In this document: positions 25,665 to 34,563 of the stretch, in pieces
Position numbering within the stretch: the stretch's first letter is position 1
Layout of the letters: every line of letters begins with the position of its first letter
NCBI RefSeq assembly: GCF_040459645.1
Contig: NZ_JARVHQ010000002.1
Coordinates: 310,001-374,000 of the forward strand
Reading direction: 5' to 3'
Origin: Bacillus cereus group sp. RP43
GTDB taxonomy: Bacteria; Bacillota; Bacilli; Bacillales; Bacillaceae_G
Length of the DNA stretch: 64,000 nucleotides
Position numbers and translations under genes: made by a program
The notes under the pieces: generated by a model
What the model saw: only the letters and a program-made list of their open reading frames with translations
Told to the model about the DNA's origin: nothing
The model's database searches: none

Positions 25665-25685
25665 GATAGTATTTCCTTTGTATTT

Positions 25686-25868
25686 GAAAAAGACTATTTA
25701 AAATTGCTTCGTGATTCAGGAAGTATGTTAGCAGAAGATTTAGTAATGAAACACTTAGGAGAAGATATCACATTAGAAACTTTTTGGGAAAAAGGGATAA
25801 AATTATGTGTTAACGATGTTAATGAGTTCATGAAATTAACTTCTTCACAAAATAAAGTGTTTCAATAA
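25686..25868 (+). pseudogene. C-terminal remnant of an M3-family (PepF-like) oligoendopeptidase
   Basis: A frame without a start reads DYLKLLRDSGSMLAEDLVMK and then ITLETFWEKGIKLCVNDVNE to a stop at 25868. The pattern L(R/K)xGxS, then a helix ending EFMKL, is typical for the extreme C-terminus of M3 oligoendopeptidases. The catalytic HEXXH part is absent. The remnant abuts the start of the divergent lipoprotein pseudogene. Confidence 0.5.
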
Positions 25869-25892
25869 GTATAAAATACTGGAGGAAATAAA

Positions 25893-26012
25893 ATGACTCA
25901 AAATGGGATTGTTTTAGTAGTTAGTATATCAGTATTTAAAGATGAAAAAGTCTTAATAATAAAAGAAAATAAGCCAAATTACAGTCCCCTTTGCTTAATA
26001 TATTTTAGTTAG
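25893..26012 (+). pseudogene. Truncated Nudix hydrolase
   Basis: GGAGGAAATAAA precedes ATG at 25893, followed by MTQNGIVLVVSISVFKDEK and VLIIKENKP. This is the usual beginning of a Nudix hydrolase. After about 35 codons the similarity stops and the frame closes at 26012; the Nudix box itself (GX5EX7REUXEEXGU) is missing. The right break is close to an IS231-like end. Confidence 0.5.
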
Positions 26013-26177
26013 ATTACTAATAGAAAAAAATAGGTATTGAGAAAATGTAATTTCTTAGGAATCCGAAATTTGTTTATTCGTGAATTATGGCATAAACTTG
26101 TATTTTAATTTTAGATGGTGTAATTGTTACAATAATACATTTAAAAAAACCACCGATTCATTAAATACGCTAAGTTG

Positions 26178-26200
26178 GGTCACCATACATGTCCATCAAT
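26178..26200. repeat. IS231-variant terminal repeat (left end of a possible 6.5-kb cassette)
   Basis: GGGTCACCATACAT followed by GTCCATCAA matches, in inverted orientation, the sequence at 32700-32726 (GGGGTCACCATACAT, AACCATCAACT). This variant is unlike the GGGGTACxGCC type seen elsewhere in the window. Confidence 0.5.
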
Positions 26201-26245
26201 TTATTTTGTCTCTGTTCTTAAGTTTTGGGGAATGCCATCAGCCCC

Positions 26246-28492
26246 CTATGTCAGTGGATTCCATAATGCCAAAGCGAATATCCAATTTGGGTCACCATTT
26301 CCTTGATGATTTTGAATAGCTTCATACACTTTCCCTTGATGTTCTACTTTATCTCCCTTTGTATACGCCTTCTTTGGATCCCATTTTTCATAAGATGTAT
26401 TTTGATCTTTTGTTTTTACCGGAAGAATGTTACTTTGAATTGATGTATTTCCAGCTGCATCTACGGCCTTCACTGCATATTTATATTCCTTATTAACTGT
26501 TAAGTTTTGATCAGTAAACGTCGTTCCTTGTACCGTTTGAATCAATTGTCCATCACGTAATACCTGATATTCTTTTACACCTACATTATCTGTAGAAGGA
26601 TTCCATTTTAGCTCTACACTGTTAGAAGTAAGGTTGCTTGCATATAATTCTTGTGGCTGTGTGGGAGCTTCCGTATCTGGTTTCGGATTAACAATTTGAT
26701 TTAATTTCTTCAAGCCATCCTTTGTAACTTCATAAATTGCTTTTTTATCAAAGTTTTCACGTTTATTATTCTCTAAATTTATTAATGTTGCCCTCTCTCT
26801 GCCTTCTAGATGTGTAAGTTCAATAAAATCGCCGATCTTTACTGGAACTTTTTGTGTTTCAGCATTTTGCTGTTGATTCCCATAAACCTCTTTGTTATAT
26901 ACCACTTTACCTGATGTGTTTTGCACTTTAATACTTGCATATGTACTATCAAAGTAGTTATGTGGTACACCTGCTTTTAGATCAATTTGCATTTCTTCTG
27001 TTGATTTATTTAAATTTACTTTCGCAAATTCAAAATCGCCAATCCCTTTCAGTGACCATGCAAATTGGTCTCCTTCTAAGATACCATCTCTATTTGGTAC
27101 ATGGTCTTTTATTTGAGTAATAAGATCCATCATCGGTCTCGGTTCATTCGCAAAAACGGAAATGATACTGTTATTTAATTCTTTCCACTCAGCATCTGTT
27201 ACATTTGGATTTTGTAACATAAGTGAAACGTAATCTTTCCATACTAAAAAATTGATTGGTAAAATATTGGTGGATATTTTATAAATTGCAATTTTATTAT
27301 CTGTTGAAGTCATCGCTTTCGCTAACCAGCGTAATCGCTCTGATTGATCTAGTTTTACTGGGTCACGTTCAGCATTTTCAAATAGTAACATATACGGCAC
27401 TTGATTTGTCGGGCTATTATCTGACCAAGGAATAACAGTTGCATCATGACGGCTCGACTGACCCCATCCAGATATATCATATCCTAAATTCCAAGAAGAT
27501 GGCTTGTTATTCCATATAAGTGCACAATGTCCAGGTTGTCCAACAGGCATAGCTGCCACTCCAAATGCTTGGCTTACTTGCGTACCAAACTTCGAAATAT
27601 TACCGCATACCCCACCAAATCTATAAATGGAAGAAAGATTCCAACCTAAACCGTAGAATGCATCATTTCCAGCTTGAATGCTAACTCCATCTTTGTTATG
27701 GGTTACATAATCAATCAAATATGCACTTTCCCCTACCTTATCTTGGTTTTTAAGTTCTGGATGTTCCGTATTAATCATATTTCTTGCCCAAGTTAAATCT
27801 TCTTCTGGTGACCAAGTATTCACTACTAATCTTAAATGCCAAACATCATATGTTCTAAAGCAAGGAAGTAACTCATTATTTTGATCTGCTGATTTATAAT
27901 GTTGGTACCTTGTTAATGGATTAATAGGTTGATTGTTTGTCCAATATTTTATAGGTTCAGCATGAGCTAACGATGTAGCTACCGCTAATTTCAAATACAA
28001 CCCTTCGTGAGAATCTGCATCCGCATTCCAGATTGTATTCCATATCTCAAGTGCATTTACAGGATTTTTTCCCGTTGGACTACCACCTTCAAGATAGGTA
28101 TTCATCACGCTTGTATTTTTCATAGCCCAGCTAAGAAATTTCTGATGGTCAGCATCTTTTTTGGCAAATGCATCCATTGTTGCACCACCTGTTTGTGATA
28201 TGAATTGCCACTGAGCCAAAGCTGCTGCAAATACTGGGTCTGCAAGCTTCTTTTTCAAGTTTTCTTCAGTCATACCCCCAACATTTCCATTTAAATATGC
28301 TGTGAGATTTTTCAAATGGGCTTCAAAATTACCATTTGCAATGGCTTGATCTGTCTGTTGATTCAATGTTTCTAAAGTGAATGTTTCTTGATTGAATGAC
28401 ATTGTTTCAGCTGAAACCTTTGTATGCGGAATCGTAGCAATACTTCCTAAAATAATAGGCATAGTTAATAATAAAGATGAAATCCTTTTCAA
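26246..28492 (-). CDS. Secreted transglutaminase-like protein with mucin-binding, FnIII and chitin-binding modules
   Basis: The product is 748 residues. A signal peptide (1-28, ending TKVSA-ET) is followed by a helical N-domain and a region with a Cys-His-Asp pattern like papain/transglutaminase-fold proteins: FGGVCGNISKFGTQ (C296), GQPGHCALIW (H322) and LGYDISGW (D339 possible). From about 470 comes the module found in enhancins as the putative mucin/carbohydrate-binding domain (GDQFAWSLKGIGDFEFAKVN, ASIKVQNTSGKVVY). Then come one fibronectin III repeat (APTQPQELYASNLTSNSVEL) and a C-terminal CBM5/12 chitin-binding module (YEKWDPKKAYTKGDKVEHQG). The last 285 residues are nearly identical to those of the M60 protease upstream. 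Catalytic type is inferred from three motifs only. Confidence 0.75.
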   Translation of the reverse strand: MKRISSLLLTMPIILGSIATIPHTKVSAETMSFNQETFTLETLNQQTDQAIANGNFEAHLKNLTAYLNGNVGGMTEENLKKKLADPVFAAALAQWQFISQTGGATMDAFAKKDADHQKFLSWAMKNTSVMNTYLEGGSPTGKNPVNALEIWNTIWNADADSHEGLYLKLAVATSLAHAEPIKYWTNNQPINPLTRYQHYKSADQNNELLPCFRTYDVWHLRLVVNTWSPEEDLTWARNMINTEHPELKNQDKVGESAYLIDYVTHNKDGVSIQAGNDAFYGLGWNLSSIYRFGGVCGNISKFGTQVSQAFGVAAMPVGQPGHCALIWNNKPSSWNLGYDISGWGQSSRHDATVIPWSDNSPTNQVPYMLLFENAERDPVKLDQSERLRWLAKAMTSTDNKIAIYKISTNILPINFLVWKDYVSLMLQNPNVTDAEWKELNNSIISVFANEPRPMMDLITQIKDHVPNRDGILEGDQFAWSLKGIGDFEFAKVNLNKSTEEMQIDLKAGVPHNYFDSTYASIKVQNTSGKVVYNKEVYGNQQQNAETQKVPVKIGDFIELTHLEGRERATLINLENNKRENFDKKAIYEVTKDGLKKLNQIVNPKPDTEAPTQPQELYASNLTSNSVELKWNPSTDNVGVKEYQVLRDGQLIQTVQGTTFTDQNLTVNKEYKYAVKAVDAAGNTSIQSNILPVKTKDQNTSYEKWDPKKAYTKGDKVEHQGKVYEAIQNHQGNGDPNWIFALALWNPLT

Positions 28493-28511
28493 AATAATTT
28501 CTCCTTTTTTG

Positions 28512-28534
28512 TTTTTGACTTTTGACTTTTGACT
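28512..28534. repeat. Triple TTTTGAC direct repeat
   Basis: Three tandem 7-mers, TTTTGAC, lie directly upstream of the ribosome binding site of the 28492 gene. This could be replication slippage or a regulator site. Confidence 0.5.
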
Positions 28535-28565
28535 GTTGCATGATTCTCATTTATATAAAATAATT

Positions 28566-28589
28566 CCCATGCCATCAACTTAAAAATTC
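28566..28589. repeat. IS231-like terminal repeat between the two secreted-protein genes
   Basis: CCCATGCCATCAACTTAAAAATT resembles the IS231 inverted repeat. Its inner part encodes the final residues (LILNF) of the M60 protease, so this IS end replaced the original 3' end of that gene. Confidence 0.5.
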
Positions 28590-30823
28590 AAAATAAGCGG
28601 GCTCCATAACGATAAAGCAAATATCCAATTTGGGTCACCATTTCCTTGATGATTTTGAACAGCTTCATACACTTTCCCTTGATGTTCTACTTTATCTCCC
28701 TTTGTATATGCCTTCTTCGGATCCCATTTTTCATAAGATACATTTTGATCTTTTGTTTTTACCGGAAGAATGTTACTTTGAATTGATGTATTTCCAGCTG
28801 CATCTACAGCCTTCACTGTATATTTATATTCCTTACTAGCTGTTAAGTTCTGATCAGTAAATGTTGTTCCTTGTACCGTTTGAATCCATTGTCCATCACG
28901 TAATACCTGATATTCTTTTATACCTACATTATCTGTAGAAGGATTCCATTTTAGCTCTACACTGTTAGAAGTAAGGTTGCTTGCATATAATTCTTGTGGC
29001 TGTGTCGGAGCCTCTGTATCTGGTTTCGGATTAACAATTTGATTTACTGTTTTCAGGCCATCCTTTGTAACTTCGTATATGGCTTTTTTTCCAAAGCTCT
29101 CTTGTTTACTATTATCGACATTCATGAAAGTTGCTCTATGCACACCTTCTAGATGTGTTAACTCAATATAATCTCCTACTTTGACTGGAACTTTTTGCAG
29201 TTCAGCATTTTGTTGTTTGTTTCCATAAATGTCTTTCTTATATACTACTTTTCCTGATGCATTTTGTACTTTAATACTCGCATATGTTTCATTAAAATAA
29301 TGATGCGGTATGCCTTCTTTTAAGTCGATTTGCATTTCTTCTGTCGACTTATTGAAATTGACTTTAGCAAACTCAAAATCACTAATTCCTTTTAATGACC
29401 ATGCAAACTTGTTTCCTTCTAAAATATTATTTCCATTAGGCATATCTGGTTTAATTGGATTAGAATCCGTACCCTTCCAAATCTCTGCTGTTAAAATTGG
29501 ATATCCTAATGCAGCCACTTTTTGGATGGTATCGTTATTTGGACGTAATCCCCACTTCTCAAAGAAAGGAATCAAATTTTGTTTGGCTACTTTTGATGCT
29601 GAAATCATAAATAATTGTTTTTTATTTTCATCAGTTTGTGGAATTTCATTTGAAGGCATGTCTCTATACAATTGATGCAATTTAGGATAGAAATCCTCTC
29701 CATATGCTAACTGTAGTTGCCAAAGCATAACAAGCTTAACAAAAACATCACTAATTTCATCATAATTTTTATTCGTTTGTTCTAGATATTGAAACGCTTT
29801 TGGATAAATTCCACTTTTCTCTAAATTGGATGGTTGATTAAATGCTTTTTCTACAGAAAGGCTGTATATATTATTTTGTACTTCTGTCATATTATAAAAC
29901 TTCCAGGGCGATTGTTGTCTCAAATGTCCTGCCTCGTGCCATGGACCCCAGCCATCTTTTACAAATTTATCAATATCTAACACGTATTGAATTGCATCTC
30001 CTACATATGCAGTTCGATAAGAAGTTGCATACATATAATAATCAGGAGAATGATTTTCCTCTACGTAATGAACATAATGTTTATCTACTTGTTCTTCGGA
30101 TAATCCAGCTACTTTGTCTTGAATTCGAGTAGCTTCATCCATCTTTTTTAAGAGTTGTACAGGATCTGTATTAGAACCCAACAAATATTTCTTAACACGT
30201 GCAGGGCTGGCTGTAATTAATACACGTTCTCCTTTTAACTCCACTGCGTGTGCATTAGGATATTGGTCCAGCATGTTTATTAGATCTTGTTTCGTATGCT
30301 TTCCTAATTCAAAGAAAGGCGTAGTCGTTCCACCTGTTGTGACTGTTGTTCGAATGGTGCCACCTTGTTGTTTATTATAAAAATAAATCATCCCCCCATT
30401 TGGAGATTGAATCGTGTTTATACCAGGTTTTAATGTAAATGATTTTATTTTAGAATCTTCTCTCCAAGAAGCATCATACGAATACGTTCCAATATATACC
30501 TGAATATCTTGATCACCTTCTACATTAATCGTTATTTGTTCATTTGGTTTTGCATATAAACCAGTGGGTTCATATGGGCTAAATGCCATATTTTTTCTTT
30601 CCTGTTGTTTCAGTCCCTCGACATCCCCTTTCCCTGGGACTGTATACGTTCTATTTTCTGATTTAACTGAATTTTCACCTTGCAGTGATGTCGATAAATT
30701 TTTTTGCTGCTGCGTTTCCTCTGCAAAGACATCTGGTGAAGAAGCCATTCCAGAAGCAAGTATAGTTAATGTTGCAGTAGCTACAAGTATTCTTTTGGTT
30801 TTATGCTTTGATTTATTCCCCAT
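28580..30823 (-). CDS. Enhancin-like M60 metalloprotease with mucin-binding, FnIII and chitin-binding modules
   Basis: The product is 747 residues and has a signal peptide (1-34, ending DVFA-EE). A beta-rich N-domain (about 85-170) leads to the peptidase M60 domain. Its zinc motif is HEAGH at 296-300 and the further glutamate is E314, which fits HExxH-(8-28)-E. Residues about 465-590 form the putative mucin-binding module, 601-690 an FnIII repeat and 697-745 a CBM5/12 chitin-binding module. Bacillus enhancin-like (Bel) proteins degrade insect intestinal mucin and raise Cry toxin activity. The added FnIII/CBM tail would anchor it to the chitinous peritrophic membrane. The start is preceded by GAGGGAGATACT. 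The gene lies 87 bp upstream of, and in line with, the transglutaminase-like gene, so co-transcription is likely. Confidence 0.93.
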   Translation of the reverse strand: MGNKSKHKTKRILVATATLTILASGMASSPDVFAEETQQQKNLSTSLQGENSVKSENRTYTVPGKGDVEGLKQQERKNMAFSPYEPTGLYAKPNEQITINVEGDQDIQVYIGTYSYDASWREDSKIKSFTLKPGINTIQSPNGGMIYFYNKQQGGTIRTTVTTGGTTTPFFELGKHTKQDLINMLDQYPNAHAVELKGERVLITASPARVKKYLLGSNTDPVQLLKKMDEATRIQDKVAGLSEEQVDKHYVHYVEENHSPDYYMYATSYRTAYVGDAIQYVLDIDKFVKDGWGPWHEAGHLRQQSPWKFYNMTEVQNNIYSLSVEKAFNQPSNLEKSGIYPKAFQYLEQTNKNYDEISDVFVKLVMLWQLQLAYGEDFYPKLHQLYRDMPSNEIPQTDENKKQLFMISASKVAKQNLIPFFEKWGLRPNNDTIQKVAALGYPILTAEIWKGTDSNPIKPDMPNGNNILEGNKFAWSLKGISDFEFAKVNFNKSTEEMQIDLKEGIPHHYFNETYASIKVQNASGKVVYKKDIYGNKQQNAELQKVPVKVGDYIELTHLEGVHRATFMNVDNSKQESFGKKAIYEVTKDGLKTVNQIVNPKPDTEAPTQPQELYASNLTSNSVELKWNPSTDNVGIKEYQVLRDGQWIQTVQGTTFTDQNLTASKEYKYTVKAVDAAGNTSIQSNILPVKTKDQNVSYEKWDPKKAYTKGDKVEHQGKVYEAVQNHQGNGDPNWIFALSLWSPLILNF

Positions 30824-31654
30824 AGTATCTCCCTCTCATTTCCTTGATAAATTTAAAAGTTTTCATTTCTTTAGCATGTGTTTACGTGCAAAAACAGTTC
30901 ATTAACTTGTATTTATTACTTTTTACATAGCCCTCCCTTCACTCTATTTATAATTATATTTAGATGTTATTTTATGACACATATAAATACAACTTTATAA
31001 AATATCTATCAAAAACGTGTATTTATGTTTTAATCTAGTATTCCTAACTGTCTTACAAATCAAATAAATTACACAAAGGTAGTCATTTCGTGTGAATAAT
31101 ACATTAAATCTAATTATTTACAGAGTAATAATTCACAAAAAATTAATATTATGTAAAATTCAAGAAAGTAAATAGCTATAGGCGGATTTGTCATATATAC
31201 ATTGACACCGCTAAGTCATTTACTGCCATCAGAATACTTCATTCTTTTTTCTCTTATAGTTTAAGTTTTTAAGTTATTGGGAGATAAAAGCGTCATCTTT
31301 TCCTATGGTTCCACAGAAAAGATAGCGTAGTTTTTATATTTTATCATTCTAGCAAAGAAGACTCCTTCCTCAAGGAACGTCAAGTGAGTAGGTGGGAGAT
31401 GAATTGGCTAAAATGATAAATGTGATTTGTAGCATACATCTGCCACAATTTAAACCATAACTTTCCCCGGAACGTTAAATATAAATAACTATAAATAAAC
31501 ATTGAAAAATAGTTGTAGTATACAGAGTGAATAAAGTTGTTTCATTTCAGATGTACAAAGATAATAATGTTGTTTAATTTTGAGGTGAAAAACTAAGAAC
31601 TATGCTAAAATTCGTATGTAGTATGGTTGTTTATAATCGAAATGTTCTTTTAAA
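30824..31654. other. Intergenic region upstream of the M60 gene
   Basis: No gene is visible in 830 bp. It holds the probable promoter of the M60 gene (unassigned) and the solitary structured repeat at 31338-31421. No convincing PlcR box was found on reading. Confidence 0.5.
31338..31421 (+). repeat. Solitary structured repeat related to the TnpB left end
   Basis: TTTATCATTCTAGCA at the left pairs with TGGCTAAAATGATAAA at the right. The core AGAAGACTCCTTCCTCAAGG, TGAGTAGGTGGGAGATGAAT is the same as in the TnpB left ends. CTCC/GGAG and CCT/AGG can pair inside the outer stem. There is no right-end hairpin and no tnpB, so it is a stand-alone element of about 84 bp. Confidence 0.65.
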
Positions 31655-32620
31655 TCAATATTTAGATTCGAGGAGGAAGTATGTGATCCAGTAAATAATT
31701 ATTTGACCACATAAAACCATTCCTATTATTTGTGCAATCTCAGGCATATCCATAACATTGAATAAAATAATTGCGAATCCCTCCACAAGAATAGAATAAT
31801 AAAAGGTATGAGAGCGAGCTCTATTCGCAACATAGTGATTACGCTCATCATTATGTTTTACCATCAATTTTTTTGCATACTCGGCATCGTTCTTAAAACG
31901 CCCAATCTGAACTAAACGTATAATCGAAATAATGACAAAAACAATCCCCATCCCACTCCAAAAGCTATCTATCACTTCAAAAGACTCAGCTGATATATAC
32001 AAAGTAATTCCTATAAATAAGAGTGTCACATACCATATTATTCTACTTTTCACATTTTGCATTTTTAGCTCTCCCTTATTCTTCTTCAAAAATATTTTCC
32101 CTGGTCCAACTTGAAAGTTAAGAAATTCTCCACTGTGCAGATCATATTCTAATTGAATTTTGATTCCAGCTGTTTGGGCACACCCTCCAGAGCCTGGATA
32201 TACATTCTCTAAAGCATTTGGCACTTGAAATACGGTGGCATCTAGGATATGGACTCGTTGAAAATAAGAGAAGAAATGGTTAGAAATTTGTGTTTGTTCA
32301 CATATCTTTTGTTCTAACAGTAAAGAAAAAATATGTTTTAAAAACAAAACTGCTTTAGCATTTAAACGTTTATTTAAGCCCTCAGGGCTAAGTAAAGTGC
32401 CTGTCGCTGCATGAAGCCTACTACATAATCGAACCAAGGAATCACTTGCCACCCGTTGACTAATCCAAATGCAAATAGCAGCTAAGTTTGATCCAGAAAA
32501 CTTACGTTTTCGCTTTATAAATCCTATTCCACTTGCAAGTTCTTCTAAGAATACAGGTGTAACATATCGTTGTAATTCTTCTGCAAATGGTAGTAATTCA
32601 TCTTGAATCGAGAGATTCAT
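31655..32620 (-). CDS. Chimeric frame: IS231-type transposase N-terminus joined to a DUF2178-like membrane protein
   Basis: Residues 1 to about 175 are the N-terminal part of an IS231/IS4-family transposase ([18 protein letters not shown], then [11 protein letters not shown] with the first catalytic Asp). The remaining two thirds of the transposase, with the other catalytic residues, are absent. From M187 (position 32062) the frame is a small membrane protein of 135 residues with four hydrophobic segments and the [20 protein letters not shown] motif, as in DUF2178-type proteins. GGGAGAGC stands before that inner ATG, so the membrane protein can be made by itself and is probably the real gene. 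The in-frame join is likely an accident of insertion, but a fusion product is possible. Confidence 0.7.
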   Translation of the reverse strand: MNLSIQDELLPFAEELQRYVTPVFLEELASGIGFIKRKRKFSGSNLAAICIWISQRVASDSLVRLCSRLHAATGTLLSPEGLNKRLNAKAVLFLKHIFSLLLEQKICEQTQISNHFFSYFQRVHILDATVFQVPNALENVYPGSGGCAQTAGIKIQLEYDLHSGEFLNFQVGPGKIFLKKNKGELKMQNVKSRIIWYVTLLFIGITLYISAESFEVIDSFWSGMGIVFVIISIIRLVQIGRFKNDAEYAKKLMVKHNDERNHYVANRARSHTFYYSILVEGFAIILFNVMDMPEIAQIIGMVLCGQIIIYWITYFLLESKY

Positions 32621-32699
32621 AAGAAAACATCATCCTTTCTAATTTAGCTTGTTTAGAAAGGATAACGCTTTTTGATATTTGAGGGTATTAAAATCTCCT

Positions 32700-32726
32700 G
32701 AGTTGATGGTTATGTATGGTGACCCC
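32700..32726. repeat. IS231-variant terminal repeat (right end)
   Basis: AGTTGATGGTTATGTATGG then TGACCCC. It is the left-hand (upstream) end of the truncated transposase at 31655-32620 and the inverted partner of 26178-26200. Confidence 0.55.
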
Positions 32727-32920
32727 ATAGCCAAAGAAGTAAGAAGATATTTAGAAGTGCATCAAATTTTGAGGAAGTGCTTGTGAACCGTATCATAAAT
32801 AAATGAGGTTTTGTATGTTCGATTTTTAAATAATACCCAAGAAGGAGTGGGTTGCAGTTATAGTAATACTCTATTTTTGTATTTCTATAATAGATAATTT
32901 TTTAAAAAAACAGAATTATC

Positions 32921-32949
32921 TTGACAGTTATTGAATGGATTGATAAGGT
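32921..32949 (+). promoter_or_regulatory. Promoter of the S-box operon
   Basis: TTGACA (32921-32926) and TAAGGT (32944-32949) are spaced by 17 bases, just upstream of the riboswitch. Confidence 0.5.
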
Positions 32950-32962
32950 TATAAAAAAATAT

Positions 32963-33070
32963 TTCTTATCCAGAGAGGTGGAGGGACTGGCCTTATGAAA
33001 CCTCAGCAACAGGTCTGCTTAAGTAGACACTGTGCTAATTCCAGCGGGTGATAATCCTGATAGATGAGAG
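32963..33070 (+). promoter_or_regulatory. SAM-I (S-box) riboswitch
   Basis: The conserved S-box elements are in order: CTTATCCAGAGAGGTGGAGG, GACTGGCC, ATGAAACCTCAGCAAC, GTGCTAATTCCAGC and GATAATCCTGATAGATGAGAG. It binds S-adenosylmethionine. When SAM is high, the following terminator forms and mmuP-mmuM is switched off. Confidence 0.95.
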
Positions 33071-33089
33071 CTTCCGTTTTTATTTGTCA

Positions 33090-33120
33090 GTAGCGCCCTC
33101 TTTTTTAGAGTGCGTTTTTG
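33090..33120 (+). terminator. Riboswitch-controlled terminator
   Basis: GCGCCCTC pairs with GAGTGCG, followed by TTTTTG and a T-rich stretch. It lies between the S-box and mmuP. Confidence 0.85.
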
Positions 33121-33153
33121 TTTTTTCTGGATAGTAACTAAAGGAGAGTAGAA

Positions 33154-34563
33154 ATGGAGAACAAAAATGGGCAAGAATTTCAAAGGAAAATGCAAGCACG
33201 TCATTTAGTCATGCTATCACTTGGTGGGGTGATTGGAACTGGCTTATTCTTAAGCCCGGGTTACACTATTCAACAAGCTGGCCCATTTGGAACAATTCTA
33301 TCCTATCTGATTGGTGCGCTAGTGGTTTATCTAGTTATGCTATGTTTAGGAGAGCTTTCCGTACATATGCCTGAAACGGGTGCATTTCATAGTTATGCAG
33401 TTAAATACATTGGACCGGGTACAGGGTATACAGTAGCCTGGTTGTATTGGTTAACTTGGACTGTTGCTTTAGGTTCTGAATTTACAGCCGCAGGATTACT
33501 TATGAAGCGATGGTTTCCATCGGTTAATGTTTGGGTATGGAGTGCTCTTTTTGCCATTTTGATCTTTGTATTAAATGTCCTGACTGTTAAATTTTTCGCC
33601 GAATCCGAATTTTGGTTTTCATCGATAAAGGTTATAGCTATTGTGTTTTTTATTGTTTTAGGAGTAGCGGCAATGCTAGGGTTTCTTCCGATGACTCATT
33701 CAAAAGCAGCACCATTCTTTTCTAATTTTACAAGTGGAGGTTTATTTCCTCATGGTGCTACGGCCATTATGATGACCATGCTTGCGGTTAATTTTGCTTT
33801 TTCGGGAACAGAATTAATAGGCATTGCAGCTGGAGAAACAGCGAACCCGGAAAAAATGATACCGAAGGCCATTCGAACTACTCTGTGGAGATTGATTATC
33901 TTTTTTGTAGGAACAATTGTTGTTTTATCTGCGTTATTGCCTATTTCCGATGCAGGGGTATTAGAGAGCCCTTTTGTTGCAGTTCTAGAACGAATTGGGG
34001 TGCCATATTCAGCTGACATAATGAATTTCGTTATCTTAACAGCCATTTTATCTGCGGCAAACTCAGGCCTTTATGCCTCTTCTAGAATGCTTTGGTCGCT
34101 TGCTAATAAGAATACGATATCCCCGATTTTTGGGAAAATGACGAAGCAAGGTGTTCCAATCAACGCCGTCATTTTCAGCATGGTGGGTGGAGCTTTGGCT
34201 TTGCTCTCAAGTATTGTGGCACCAGATACTGTCTATATCGTACTTGTTTCCATTTCCGGTCTAGCAGTAGTTATAGTTTGGATGAGTATTAGTGCTTCCC
34301 AGTTCCTATTTCGCAGACAATTTTTGAAAGAAGGAAATTCTGAAAAGGACTTGATTTATCGCACACCACTATATCCATTAGTACCAATTGCTTCTTTTAT
34401 CCTGTGTCTGGCATCGTGTATTGGAATTGCATTCGATCCAACACAGAGAATTGCCTTATATTGTGGCATACCGTTTATTTTGTTTTGCTATGGAAGTTAT
34501 TATCTAACAAAAAATCTAAAAAAGAGGGGCGTAGATTATGTCGAACAAAATCAACCCAATTGA
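33154..34563 (+). CDS. mmuP: S-methylmethionine permease (APC family)
   Basis: A 469-residue APC-family transporter with 12 TM segments. It opens with [20 protein letters not shown] and carries [17 protein letters not shown] and the late [11 protein letters not shown] segment as in MmuP/YbxG-type permeases. An S-box riboswitch upstream and overlap with a homocysteine S-methyltransferase gene downstream make S-methylmethionine the clear substrate prediction. The start has AAAGGAGAGTAG. This permease, the LysP-like one at 4103 and the one at 40038 are distant paralogues. Expression should rise when SAM is low. Confidence 0.9.
   Translation: MENKNGQEFQRKMQARHLVMLSLGGVIGTGLFLSPGYTIQQAGPFGTILSYLIGALVVYLVMLCLGELSVHMPETGAFHSYAVKYIGPGTGYTVAWLYWLTWTVALGSEFTAAGLLMKRWFPSVNVWVWSALFAILIFVLNVLTVKFFAESEFWFSSIKVIAIVFFIVLGVAAMLGFLPMTHSKAAPFFSNFTSGGLFPHGATAIMMTMLAVNFAFSGTELIGIAAGETANPEKMIPKAIRTTLWRLIIFFVGTIVVLSALLPISDAGVLESPFVAVLERIGVPYSADIMNFVILTAILSAANSGLYASSRMLWSLANKNTISPIFGKMTKQGVPINAVIFSMVGGALALLSSIVAPDTVYIVLVSISGLAVVIVWMSISASQFLFRRQFLKEGNSEKDLIYRTPLYPLVPIASFILCLASCIGIAFDPTQRIALYCGIPFILFCYGSYYLTKNLKKRGVDYVEQNQPN

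Noticed and set aside
28512..28534. CRISPR-like repeats
   Set aside because: The TTTTGAC repeats are 7 bp, directly tandem and without spacers. No CRISPR array was seen anywhere in the window.
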